A DNA stretch of 64,000 nucleotides from Prevotella intermedia ATCC 25611 = DSM 20706 (GCF_001953955.1 NZ_CP019301.1:512501-576500); one strand, 5' to 3'; counted from the stretch's first letter, positions 54,960-63,809 are shown. Numbers and translations: made by a program. Notes: generated by a model not told the origin, from the letters alone.

Positions 54960-57553
54960 TGATGAAAAGATTACTCCTTTATATTCTCTGTCTTTTCGTT
55001 TGGATGCAAGCACAAGCTCAAAAAAACTATACGTTGACTGGAATTGTGTCGGACTCTAATGGTATGCCAATAAGCAATGCCAATGTGCAGATTTTAGAAA
55101 ATAACAAGCCCATTGCCTATAGCTTTACCAATGAGAAGGGAAGCTATGCTTTAAGCTACAATAGTTCTAAAACGCAGGTGCTACTTTCTATCGGACATAT
55201 CTCGTTTGAGAAAACCAAGCTAGTAATAGATAGTAAAGAAACAAAAAAGAACATTACTTTACTTGAAAAAAAGACGCAGTTAAGGGAAGTTGTTGTAAAG
55301 GCTCCACAAATAATTCAGCGCGGCGATACACTTTCCTATCGGTTGAGTTCTTTCGCAGGGAAGGGCGATTACACGCTTAGAGATGCAATGAAGCGATTGC
55401 CCGGTATAGAAGTAACTAGTTCGGGAAGTATAAAATATCTAGGAAAGGATATTTCCAATTTTTACATTGAGGGAATGGATCTTCTTGGTGGACAATATAA
55501 TGTAGCCACAAACAATATCCCAGCAGACTACGTTACATCTGTGCAGGTGTTGAATAATCATAAAGATGCCAAAATGGACAAAGACGTGCTATCTGATGAT
55601 GTGGCAATAAATATAAAACTTTCAAAGCACGCCAAGTTTAAACCAGTCGGGACATATGAAGCCATTGGAGGTTTAGGCAGTAATGAAGGACTTTACCAAA
55701 CTAATGGAGCTGGTATGCTCTTCAAATCGCGTATGCAACTTTTGGGAACATTTAAGATAGGGAACATAAGGGAGTTTGCTACCGATGAAAATATCAATCA
55801 TTTTCTAAACGACCAGTTAGAATCTTTCGGTGTAAAACTATTGGGCAACTTATCTTCTTCTAGTGCACCACTCAAAAGAGAAAGGTATATCTATCCCAAA
55901 GATTATTCCGTTAGTTTCAATCTACTCAACAAACTGTCGGAAAACAAGTCGTTAAGAACAAATGTAGGCTATGCTTATTCCCAATGCAACTATGCTTACA
56001 ATCATAAGATGTTTTTTGGTAATGGTTTGGACGAATTAGTGCAAGATTATCAATACCAACCTGCCTTCACACTTCACAAGCCGACCCTGACTATCGAATA
56101 CAAGGACAATAGCGATAAACGATATATCACCAATCGGTTTTCATCAGTGGCTTTGTTCGTAAAATCGGAATTGCCAACAGTTGAAAACAATAGCAATTCG
56201 GTCTTTCAAAATGAGAAATATCACGATCTAGGGTTTTCCAACAATCTTTCCATACGTTGGAAAACAAATAAGTTTCGCTGGAGTCTTTCTTCTCTTCTCA
56301 ATTATACTACTATGCCTAATGGCACTATTCGTGTTTCAGACGTAGGAGTAGCCTCTTTTCTGCAAAGTGCAGACAGCAAACAGTTTACGAATCAGGAAAC
56401 TATTTCTGCCACTTATGAAAGAAGAGCCTCACGATTTTATTTTCCTCTTTCATTCCAATATCGTAGCGATAGGGTTAATTCAGCTTTGATAACAGATGAC
56501 TATTCAGGCTTTAACCTCGTGAAGGGAAATGAATTAGATTTTTCATTCTCTCCACAATATGAATATACCCACCCACAACGGAAATATAATTTCAAAGCAA
56601 GCGTATCATTGGCTACAACAAGAATCGATTTTGAAAACGAGGGAACAACTCCATTAAAGAAGCAGAAATGGAGCTTTGTAATTAATCCTTCATTTTATTT
56701 TCTATACAATGTTACACCAAGAGCTACGATAAGGCTTCAAGGGGCTTTTGCAAACAAGATAGGTGATTTGGCTGATTTTATAACAGCACCGATACAAACC
56801 AGTCTGAACTATCAAAGGTACAGTTTAGGGATCTTGAGTGAAAATAGGAGTGTTATGCTCAATGCTATTTACGATTTAAAATATCCAATAGAAATGTTTT
56901 TTTTTAATTTTGGTATAGGCTACACACATCAGCATAACAATTTATTGTCGGCGCAGAATGTGTCGCAAACATTGATTAAGGAATGTCCGGTACTAAGTCC
57001 TAACGGCACTGACAATATTAATACCTATTTCAATATTACAAAACAGGTAAAAGCTATCAACACCAAGTTTTCGCTGTACGGAATTTATATGCACAGCAAG
57101 AGCTTGATGATGCAAAACAGTATGATTTACAGCTATTCGTGGAACAGTCTAAATGTTGCTCCATCTGTTTCATTCAAACCTGTTTCTTTTATGGAGTTAT
57201 ATTATACTTATAGCTTTTCAAAGAACTTTACAAAGGTACAAAACGTGTCAAAATCTTTCTTGTCGCAAACACATGATATCAACTTGGTATTACAGCCTGT
57301 AACAAATCTGCAATTCAAGGCAATGGCAGATATTTCAACAAAGGAAATGTATCAAGATCTTACCAAGACTATGGCTATCTTCGATGCAGGGGTCAGTTAC
57401 AGACACAAAGCATTTCGTTTCAGTATTGATATGAGAAATATTTTCAATCAACAGTATTATAGTTACACCATTTTTAACATGATGAATACCTACGCTTACA
57501 GTTATCACATGAGAGGAAGAGAGTTGCTTTTTACTATTTCATTAACAAAATAA
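54959..57553 (+). CDS. TonB-type outer-membrane barrel with CarboxypepD-like N-terminus
   Basis: An 864-residue protein: signal peptide (MKRLLLYILCLFVWMQAQA), a CarboxypepD_reg-like domain (GIVSDSNGMPISNANVQIL), a plug (DTLSYRLSSFAGKGDYTLRD, then GKDISNFYIEGMDLLGG), then a beta-barrel ending in a hydrophobic residue pattern (LLFTISLTK). It resembles the SusC-like or peptide-cluster-associated TonB barrels. It starts inside the previous stop codon. Substrate unknown; re-uptake or secretion of the peptide is possible. Confidence 0.85.
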   Translation: MMKRLLLYILCLFVWMQAQAQKNYTLTGIVSDSNGMPISNANVQILENNKPIAYSFTNEKGSYALSYNSSKTQVLLSIGHISFEKTKLVIDSKETKKNITLLEKKTQLREVVVKAPQIIQRGDTLSYRLSSFAGKGDYTLRDAMKRLPGIEVTSSGSIKYLGKDISNFYIEGMDLLGGQYNVATNNIPADYVTSVQVLNNHKDAKMDKDVLSDDVAINIKLSKHAKFKPVGTYEAIGGLGSNEGLYQTNGAGMLFKSRMQLLGTFKIGNIREFATDENINHFLNDQLESFGVKLLGNLSSSSAPLKRERYIYPKDYSVSFNLLNKLSENKSLRTNVGYAYSQCNYAYNHKMFFGNGLDELVQDYQYQPAFTLHKPTLTIEYKDNSDKRYITNRFSSVALFVKSELPTVENNSNSVFQNEKYHDLGFSNNLSIRWKTNKFRWSLSSLLNYTTMPNGTIRVSDVGVASFLQSADSKQFTNQETISATYERRASRFYFPLSFQYRSDRVNSALITDDYSGFNLVKGNELDFSFSPQYEYTHPQRKYNFKASVSLATTRIDFENEGTTPLKKQKWSFVINPSFYFLYNVTPRATIRLQGAFANKIGDLADFITAPIQTSLNYQRYSLGILSENRSVMLNAIYDLKYPIEMFFFNFGIGYTHQHNNLLSAQNVSQTLIKECPVLSPNGTDNINTYFNITKQVKAINTKFSLYGIYMHSKSLMMQNSMIYSYSWNSLNVAPSVSFKPVSFMELYYTYSFSKNFTKVQNVSKSFLSQTHDINLVLQPVTNLQFKAMADISTKEMYQDLTKTMAIFDAGVSYRHKAFRFSIDMRNIFNQQYYSYTIFNMMNTYAYSYHMRGRELLFTISLTK

Positions 57554-57555
57554 GA

Positions 57556-59753
57556 ATGGCAGGTTTTGTTTTTATAAAGCAACATGACGCTATGCAATGT
57601 GGAGCAGCATGCTTAGTAATGTTATGCCATTTCTATGGCAAAAATATTCTCTACAACAAATATCAAAGAGCTTAGAAAGTTCAAAAGGTGGAGTTTCTAT
57701 GTATGATATTAGTGAACTAGCAAAAAAAATAGGATTAAAATGTAATGGGAAAATAGTATCTCTTGATATACTAAAGACTTATAAAAATCCCTGTATCCTA
57801 CACTGGGATCAGAATCATTTTGTCATCTTATGTAAATATAAAAAAAGAGGGGTTGTTGTTGCAGATCCAGGGAAAGGAATGCTCGAATACGATATAGATA
57901 GTTTTAAGCGACATTGGGCAAGTACAGAAAACAATGGTATTCCTTGTGGAGTTATACTATCTGTTGAACCTACTCCCACCTTTTATAATAATAACATGGT
58001 ACAAGAAGGGGATTCAAAGAATCTGAAATTCTTATATAAGTATATTGGAAAATATAAATATTATTTTCTTCAGCTAATCATTAGTCTTTTAATAGGTTCG
58101 CTTTTACAGTTAATCTTTCCGTTTCTTACTCAAACTATTGTAGATATGGGAATTGGAGGGAAAGATATAAATTTTATCTGGCTTGTTCTATTAGCAGAAC
58201 TTATGCTATTGTTCAGTCGAACAACTAATGAATTTATTCGTTCCAAGATACTTCTGCATATTTCAACCCGTATCAACATTTCATTAGTTTCTGATTTTTT
58301 TATAAAATTGATGAAATTACCAATGAAGTTCTTTGATACTAAGCAAATGGGTGATATCTTGCAACGTATCGAAGACCATAGGAGAGTAGAACAATTTCTT
58401 ACATCAAGTAGCCTGAGCCTACTTTTTTCATTCTTTACCTTCTTAGTGTTTGGGGGAATTTTGGCTGTTTATAACCTCGGAATCTTTGCCGTCTTCCTCA
58501 TCGGCACAATCCTATATGCAGGTTGGGTTATCCTTTTTCTCAAAAAGCGCAGACAGCTCGATTACAAATACTTCGAGCAGGCAGGGCGCAACCGCAACGT
58601 CACCTACCAACTCATAGGCGGTATGCAGGAAATCAAACTGCAGGGGTGCGAACAGCGCAAACGTTGGGAATGGGAGGACGTGCAAGCCGACCTGTTCAAG
58701 GTGAACCTGCAATCCCTCAATCTGCAACAGGTACAGCAGGCGGGCAGCATCACCATCAACGAGGTGAAGAACATCCTCATTACCGTACTTGCAGCCACAG
58801 CCGTAATACACGGAAATATGACACTCGGTATGATGATGGCGGTACAGTACATCATCGGACAGCTCAACAGCCCTGTGGAACAACTTATTCAGTTTATCTA
58901 CTCCTGGCAAGACGTAAGCATCAGCCTTGACCGCATGAACGAAATCCACACCGAGACCAACGAGGAAAATGTCGAACGGACACGTACCGCCTATACGGAC
59001 AAGACCACCGAAGGACATTCCCTCACGATAAAAGACCTATCCTTCAAATATGAAATCTACAGTCCGAAAGATATTCTCTCCGACATCAATCTCTCTATTC
59101 CCAACGGCAAGGTAACGGCAATCGTGGGAGCGAGTGGAAGCGGAAAGACAACGCTCGTAAAACTCCTTTTGGGATTCTATGAGCCACTGAATGGAAACAT
59201 CGAGATAGGCAATGCCAATTTGAGTGAATACAACCTCGGCTGGTGGCGAAGCCAATGCGGTGCGGTGATGCAGGAGGGATATCTCTTCTCCGATACCATT
59301 GCGAGAAACATCGCAATATCTGACGATGAACCCGACATCGAACGTATTCGTCATGCTGCCCGTGTAGCAAACATCGCAGACTACATCGAAGCCCTTCCTT
59401 TGGCTTACAACACGATGATAGGACAGGACGGACAGGGCATTAGTCAGGGACAACGGCAACGCATTTTGATAGCAAGGGTAGTCTATAAGAATCCAATGTT
59501 CGTCTTCTTGGATGAAGCGACCAATGCCCTCGATGCCAACAATGAACGAGCCATTACAGAAAACCTCTCGGAGTTCTACAAGGGAAAAACAGTTGTAGTA
59601 GTGGCACATCGTCTTTCCACTGTTCGCGATGCTGACCAAATTGTAGTATTGGATGAAGGTAAAATTGTAGAGGTAGGTACACACGAGGAACTGACTGCTA
59701 AACGTGGTAAATATTTTGCCTTAGTAAAGAATCAATTAGAACTTGGCAACTAA
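57556..59753 (+). pseudogene. C39 peptidase/ABC exporter with one-base frameshift
   Basis: From the ATG at 57556 the C39 catalytic motif is intact (IKQHDAMQCGAAC, Cys15), but the frame shifts at a run of five A (57640-57644). Without the missing base it stops after YQRA; with one more A it continues GKKYSLQQISKS and stays open to 59753. Downstream are the catalytic His (QNHFVIL) and Asp (ADPG), six membrane helices (about 155-430), Walker A VGASGSGKTT, signature ISQGQRQR and Walker B VFLDEATNALD. Full length would be about 732 residues, the normal size. An internal ATG at 57597 gives a version without the Cys. Base composition changes at about 58480-58500. Transcript slippage or a sequencing error are alternatives. 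Confidence 0.85.
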
Positions 59754-59754
59754 T

Positions 59755-60237
59755 ATGAAAGAAGAAAAGAAACCAGAACGGAGCTTTGAACTGCGTAGCG
59801 AAAAAGTTCGCAGTATCGTGGGACAGATACCCTCCTCGCTTATCCGTTATGGCATTACCGCCATCGGAATGGTGTTGCTTTGTCTTTTTGCTGTAGCCTA
59901 TTTCCTACCCTATAAACAAGTATATTCGGGAACGGCTACCGTACACGGAGCAACAACCGCAACACCAGCGGACAGCACAGATATAACCATCTTATTAAAG
60001 TTCGAGAATAAACGCCCCGACAATGTAAACGGACAAATGATTTATCTGCAATCTCCCTATAGAACGTTTGCCGGGCAGATACAGGACCTTTCTTCCGTCC
60101 GTGACACATTGGAGCGTCAGGAAGCCCTTTGCCGTTTCAAGCCAGCCGACATAAAAACAGTAGAAAACCAAACCATAGACTTCCAAATAACACGAACATC
60201 GGGCAATCTGCTGCAAAAAATGCTTGGGGACATATAA
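59755..60237 (+). CDS. short HlyD-like membrane adaptor
   Basis: A 160-residue protein: cytoplasmic start rich in charges, one membrane helix (about 31-54) and a short barrel-sandwich-like region (TATVHGATTATPADSTDITI, then YLQSPYRTFAGQIQDLSS). It lies one base after the exporter stop. Normal HlyD adaptors are about 400 residues and contain a long hairpin, which is absent here, so this is either a compact form or a truncation at the boundary with the second element (next gene end at 60254). Its place says periplasmic adaptor of the exporter. Confidence 0.6.
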   Translation: MKEEKKPERSFELRSEKVRSIVGQIPSSLIRYGITAIGMVLLCLFAVAYFLPYKQVYSGTATVHGATTATPADSTDITILLKFENKRPDNVNGQMIYLQSPYRTFAGQIQDLSSVRDTLERQEALCRFKPADIKTVENQTIDFQITRTSGNLLQKMLGDI

Positions 60238-60253
60238 TTCCATCGCACATTCC

Positions 60254-60673
60254 TTATTTCTCTCGATAGTCAATGGTTAAACTCACTGCTTTTTCTTGCA
60301 AGGCAGTGAGTTCTTGTGTCAAACCGATAAGCTCCCACAACAATGCCTGTATGCTTTTCTCTGCCGTATAAAGGCGCATTAGTCGTACCACCTGATTGTA
60401 GTTCACCCCAATTTTATGTACTTGGGCTGTAAGTTCAGAGAGCTTGCGGTGGTACTCCACGGCGGACTTGTCCACCGTTATCACCTTGAACTGCTCGCCC
60501 AATAACCTTGCACGCACAAACTCGGACTTGGACATTGAGCCTGACTTCTGATAGAGGTCTATCACTCGTATTTGGTCTTTCGGGTCTGGTAAACGGACGT
60601 GCCAATCGTCCCACTTATCGGGCATATCACCATACTTTTTCGCTACTCTTTTCCTTGATTTATCGCTTGCCAT
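60254..60673 (-). CDS. mobA: second mobilization protein MobA
   Basis: A 139-residue paralogue of the MobA at 30717 (shared stretches DDWHVRLPDPKDQ, FVRARLLGEQFKVITVDKSA, KAVSLTIDYREK). It is on the minus strand. No mobB follows its stop; the sequence runs straight into the peptide-cluster end. So the second element is cut at this point. Its own oriT candidate lies upstream. Confidence 0.85.
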   Translation of the reverse strand: MASDKSRKRVAKKYGDMPDKWDDWHVRLPDPKDQIRVIDLYQKSGSMSKSEFVRARLLGEQFKVITVDKSAVEYHRKLSELTAQVHKIGVNYNQVVRLMRLYTAEKSIQALLWELIGLTQELTALQEKAVSLTIDYREK

Positions 60674-60694
60674 ATTCTCTTATTTTTGCTCTTC

Positions 60695-60787
60695 TAATCA
60701 CGACTTTGGAGTGATTTAATCCCCCTTTTGGGGCAAGGGTCTTTGTGGTACAAACGGCAGTTTGTGTCACAAAGACACACCTTGCTG
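60695..60787 (-). other. candidate oriT, second element
   Basis: The inverse of 30610-30702 with small differences: on the minus strand CAGCAAGGTGTGTCTTTGT, then GCCGTTTGTACCACAAAGAC and CCCTTGCCCC. Conservation at two independent mobA genes supports oriT. A few bases between blocks differ. Confidence 0.6.
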
Positions 60788-60880
60788 ATGTAGAAAATGG
60801 GATTATAAGCCCATGCCGTGTTACTGCATTCACTGAATACAGTAACTCAGCGTAGGCTTGCATTCGAGGAATGCAGTACT

Positions 60881-61387
60881 TCAGAGCTTCCGCCATGTTT
60901 CCACATCATCTTTGTAGTGGTCAAGGTGTTCTCGAAGCACCTGCTCCACATACCCCGAAATGCTTGCTCCATGCTCACCGATTTTTCGCACCACATAGTC
61001 CAGCCTCTTTTGGGTTTCCTCAGATACATACACGGCTTTGCGGTGGCTGATATGAAGTGGTTGGAGGTATTTCCCTTGAAACTCCGCTAAACGCTCTCTG
61101 CATTTGGATTTTCCCAATCGTTGGTGAGTTCCTTCGGCAGAAGGTATCCTTTCCGTTGAGGACAAATCTGCCTCTTGGCATGCTGTTTGGGAAATTTCCT
61201 CGTGGCTCTCCCTTGTTTCCAGCTCTTCCACTTGAACAGGCTCAAACCTTTTCTTTTCCTCCTCATAATCTACAGGCTGGTCAAAATCAGGCAATTCTTC
61301 GGGCTTGCGGAGTTTAACGCCATAATTTCCCATATCCCTGATGGCTTGTTCTAAAATGGCTCTTCTCTTTTCATCCATATTTGTCAT
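60881..61387 (-). CDS. DUF3408-type protein, second element
   Basis: A 168-residue charged protein. The C-terminus (ISGYVEQVLREHLDHYKDD) matches the helical DUF3408 tail, as at 28390 and 28873, so it is the equivalent early gene in the second element. It overlaps the HTH gene upstream by four bases (ATGA). It is probably a DNA-binding accessory to transfer. Confidence 0.75.
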   Translation of the reverse strand: MTNMDEKRRAILEQAIRDMGNYGVKLRKPEELPDFDQPVDYEEEKKRFEPVQVEELETRESHEEISQTACQEADLSSTERIPSAEGTHQRLGKSKCRERLAEFQGKYLQPLHISHRKAVYVSEETQKRLDYVVRKIGEHGASISGYVEQVLREHLDHYKDDVETWRKL

Positions 61388-61689
61388 GTTTTCTTGGGTA
61401 TTGGGTAATAGTGTCTTTCAAGCATGGCTTGTATGTCGCTCTGTTTGTAAAGTATCTTCCCTCCGATTTTGTAGAAAGGAAGTATTCCTGCATTTCTGTA
61501 CTCTTGGAGCGTACGTGTGCTGAGCCGTAATTGGCTGCAAACCTCCTCGCCAGTGAGGTAAACCTCTCCGCCCAGCATCGGACGGGCGGTAGCGCAATAC
61601 CGCTCCAATTTCTTCAATATTCCTTCCATCAGTTGTGAAAACGACTGCATCTGAGGGTCTTCCTGCGTAATGATTTCGTTCTCTGTCAT
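61384..61689 (-). CDS. helix-turn-helix (excisionase-like) protein
   Basis: A 101-residue protein with a MerR/HTH_17-like region (YLTGEEVCSQLRLSTRTLQE, then YRNAGILPFYKIGGKILYK) near residues 43-80. The two arginines and the K-Y-wing fit excisionase/regulator proteins that recognise element ends. It precedes DUF3408 by overlap. Confidence 0.8.
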   Translation of the reverse strand: MTENEIITQEDPQMQSFSQLMEGILKKLERYCATARPMLGGEVYLTGEEVCSQLRLSTRTLQEYRNAGILPFYKIGGKILYKQSDIQAMLERHYYPIPKKT

Positions 61690-61760
61690 AGTTCATTCTG
61701 TGTTTGATTTCATTCATTGTTTGCATTCAGTAACTCTGCGATATCGCTCTCCTTATAATA

Positions 61761-62785
61761 ACGTGAGTTCGATATAAGCTCTATGCAATTATCCTGCTTT
61801 TATCAATTATCTCTATGTTCATTTCTGGCTTCTTTGGCAACAGATTGTATGCAATGAGTCCTGCTATCAGATTTGTTGCAAAGTTATCAAAAGAGCGATG
61901 TCTGGTGTGTTCTATCTGACACACATTCTTCAGTTCATCGTTCACTGTCTCAATGACAGAACGTTTTCTGAGCAACAACTTATCATACAGGCTCATCAGT
62001 GAGTTCTTCATGTTCTTCTTTATCTTGGTCACCAAATGTATATTGTCCACAAAGAGCATCTCAAAGAGGTTCTGACTGATATATCCCCTGTCTGCAAAGA
62101 GTTTTCCAAACAACCTCTCGGTGAAGCGTTTATCCTTCAATGGCTCCCTGTCATCTACGTTGCCTGGCGTGAGCTTCCACTGGATAATCTCTCCCTTGTC
62201 ATTGATGACAAGATGTAGCTTGAAGCCATAGAACCAGCCCATGGTGCACTTTCCCTTTGCCGCCCAGCCCCTCATGGTCCTGTGCTGCCGCTCACGCTTG
62301 ATGTGGCAGGAAGCCAGTGGTGTGAAATCAATGATGGATATGCCTGAACACTTGCCCAGTGCACATGTCTGGAGAAACAGCAACAGGTGCAGTGCGACCT
62401 GTGCCTGCCGCTCGACGAAGCGGTTGTAGGAAATCCGATGTGGGAAGTCTCCACGCATATGCTGGCAGATATAGCCCAGATAGAAGGACTTTAGGTCTCG
62501 GAAACGGTGGGTGTGGAACAGAACCAGAATGGTCATGATTTCACTGTCCGACATACGGGAAGCACGGTTACGGTGCCGCTTGCCGGGTACCTGAAGCGTA
62601 TGTTTTTTCAACTCAGGAGTAAAATACTTGCAAAAATCGTCGAATATACAGAATATTTCTATTAAATTTGTATCAGTCATAGGAGTGGGTATTTGTTTGT
62701 AACTCTTTTATTTACAAGTATAAAGGTACAAAAAATACTCCACTCCTACAACTTTTAAAACAACTTTCTTATATCGAACTCACGT
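61761..62785 (-). mobile_element. IS982-type insertion sequence
   Basis: 1,025 bp with perfect 18-bp terminal inverted repeats (ACGTGAGTTCGATATAAG), a 7-bp target duplication (TATAATA at 61754-61760 and 62786-62792) and one transposase gene. The intact ends suggest a recent insertion. Confidence 0.95.
61781..62680 (-). CDS. IS982-type DDE transposase
   Basis: A 299-residue transposase with the family pattern: SGISIIDFTPLASC (first Asp), then FYGFKLHLVINDKGEI, then ADRGYISQNLF (second Asp) and RSVIETVNDELKN (Glu). This is the DDE pattern of the IS982 (DUF772/IS4-like) group. It fills the IS from terminal repeat to terminal repeat. Confidence 0.9.
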   Translation of the reverse strand: MTDTNLIEIFCIFDDFCKYFTPELKKHTLQVPGKRHRNRASRMSDSEIMTILVLFHTHRFRDLKSFYLGYICQHMRGDFPHRISYNRFVERQAQVALHLLLFLQTCALGKCSGISIIDFTPLASCHIKRERQHRTMRGWAAKGKCTMGWFYGFKLHLVINDKGEIIQWKLTPGNVDDREPLKDKRFTERLFGKLFADRGYISQNLFEMLFVDNIHLVTKIKKNMKNSLMSLYDKLLLRKRSVIETVNDELKNVCQIEHTRHRSFDNFATNLIAGLIAYNLLPKKPEMNIEIIDKSRIIA

Positions 62786-63090
62786 TATAATAGCATTTAT
62801 GCCCAATGATGGAGAAGGGTATTTTACCCGTGTCGCGATAGGATTGCAGGGTGCGTTTGCTGATGCCGAGCCTGCGGCATACGGCTTCGTTGTCGAGCCA
62901 TTGCTCGGTCTTGGGCGGATTGCCGATGAGTTGTTCGATACGATGAATAAAGTCTGCAAAGTCGGAGCTGTGCCGCTCCCACGCTTTGCGGTCGATGATA
63001 ATGAGTTTCATTTCCTTGATTTTGTTTTGATTACTTTATTGTTACTCGGCAAACGAACTAATATGCAGTCCATTGCCGTACTTATTGAGT

Positions 63091-63122
63091 GCAAAAGTAA
63101 ACCCTCGGAAGCACCGCTGCAA
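63091..63122 (-). promoter_or_regulatory. promoter of the HTH operon (second element)
   Basis: On the minus strand, TTG (63120-63122), 20 bases, then TACTTTTGC (63091-63099). This is an ideal Bacteroidetes promoter. It drives the HTH operon. The 22-bp array lies just upstream of it. Confidence 0.75.
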
Positions 63123-63180
63123 GAAATGAGGAAAAGCAGGGAAATAGAAGGAAGAGAAAAGAAGTTAGTCTGTCAATTTG

Positions 63181-63330
63181 AAAAGCTCTTAAGCTTTCAC
63201 CCAAAAGCTCTTAAGCTTTTAGCAAAAAGCTTATAAGCTTTTTGTGAATTACTTATAAGCTTTTGTCAGATTACTTATAAGCTTTTTGTAGATTGCTTAT
63301 AAGCTTTTCATAGAAAGCTCATAAACTTTA
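63181..63330. repeat. seven 18-bp palindromes at exact 22-bp spacing
   Basis: Units start at 63181, 63203, 63225, 63247, 63269, 63291 and 63313: AAAAGCTCTTAAGCTTTC, AAAAGCTCTTAAGCTTTT, AAAAGCTTATAAGCTTTT, AATTACTTATAAGCTTTT, GATTACTTATAAGCTTTT, GATTGCTTATAAGCTTTT, GAAAGCTCATAAACTTTA. The third is a perfect palindrome. Spacers are four bases. The array lies upstream of the HTH operon promoter and shows the same geometry as 1601 and 21655. Confidence 0.85.
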
Positions 63331-63473
63331 AGCGCAAAGACTGGTAGCTTTCCTTATCAGATTTGGAGCTGTCGCTGAAAAGCTCTTATGTTCTGTATAA
63401 GATGGTATGATTGCGGTAATGAGAAGAGGTGCCGGTTCTTTCCTTTTATTATTTTGTTATTTTATCGATAATT

Positions 63474-63595
63474 CGATAGTTCGACAAATCGAGATGTCGA
63501 AGTGTCGATAGATAGTTTTATCGATAGATTATTTTGACGATATATAGTTTTGACAACAGATAGTCATGACAACAAATTGTACAAACAACAGATTG
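63474..63595. repeat. eight 10-base motifs at exact 16-bp spacing
   Basis: Motifs start at 63474, 63490, 63506, 63522, 63538, 63554, 63570 and 63586 (CGATAGTTCG, CGAGATGTCG, CGATAGATAG, CGATAGATTA, CGATATATAG, CAACAGATAG, CAACAAATTG, CAACAGATTG). Spacers are six bases. They resemble the array upstream of traA at 30250 in motif and step. Candidate binding sites of a partition-like protein or the HTH proteins. Confidence 0.65.
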
Positions 63596-63762
63596 TCCGT
63601 ATTATCGTCAGTCCTATCTGTTGTTGGTTGTTACGCCTTGCGTCTAAAGAGCCTGAGTATGCCGTATTCTTGTCGTGCCTATACTCTCTACGGCAGTCCT
63701 GCCCTGCAAGGTTGGGAGAGATGAATACGACCGCACGGCTATTGAAAATGGCAATACCAACT

Positions 63763-63809
63763 TGAAAAGAAAAATCCTGCGGTGGAGATTCTTCTCTCCA
63801 TCCGCAGGA
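63763..63809 (-). terminator. Rho-independent terminator of the right-edge gene
   Basis: A long stem (TCCTGCGG..GGAGA / TCTCCACCGCAGGA on the minus strand) followed by TTTTTCTTTT on the minus strand. Confidence 0.85.

Larger units (their letters stand above)
61710..63011 (-). pseudogene. second HTH protein, split by an IS982-type element
   Basis: From 63011 the frame reads MKLIIIDRKAWERHSSDF and an HTH_17-like region (EAVCRRLGISKRTLQSYR, YYN). At CYY the IS interrupts it. Removing 61761-62785 with one copy of the 7-bp repeat joins CYY to KESDIAELLNANNE and gives 89 residues. So the gene was intact before the insertion and the frame is exactly restored. The product would be a partner of the HTH gene at 61384. 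Confidence 0.9.

Noticed and set aside
63181..63330. CRISPR array
   Set aside because: Spacers are four bases and constant in length, the repeats are palindromic, and no cas genes are present.
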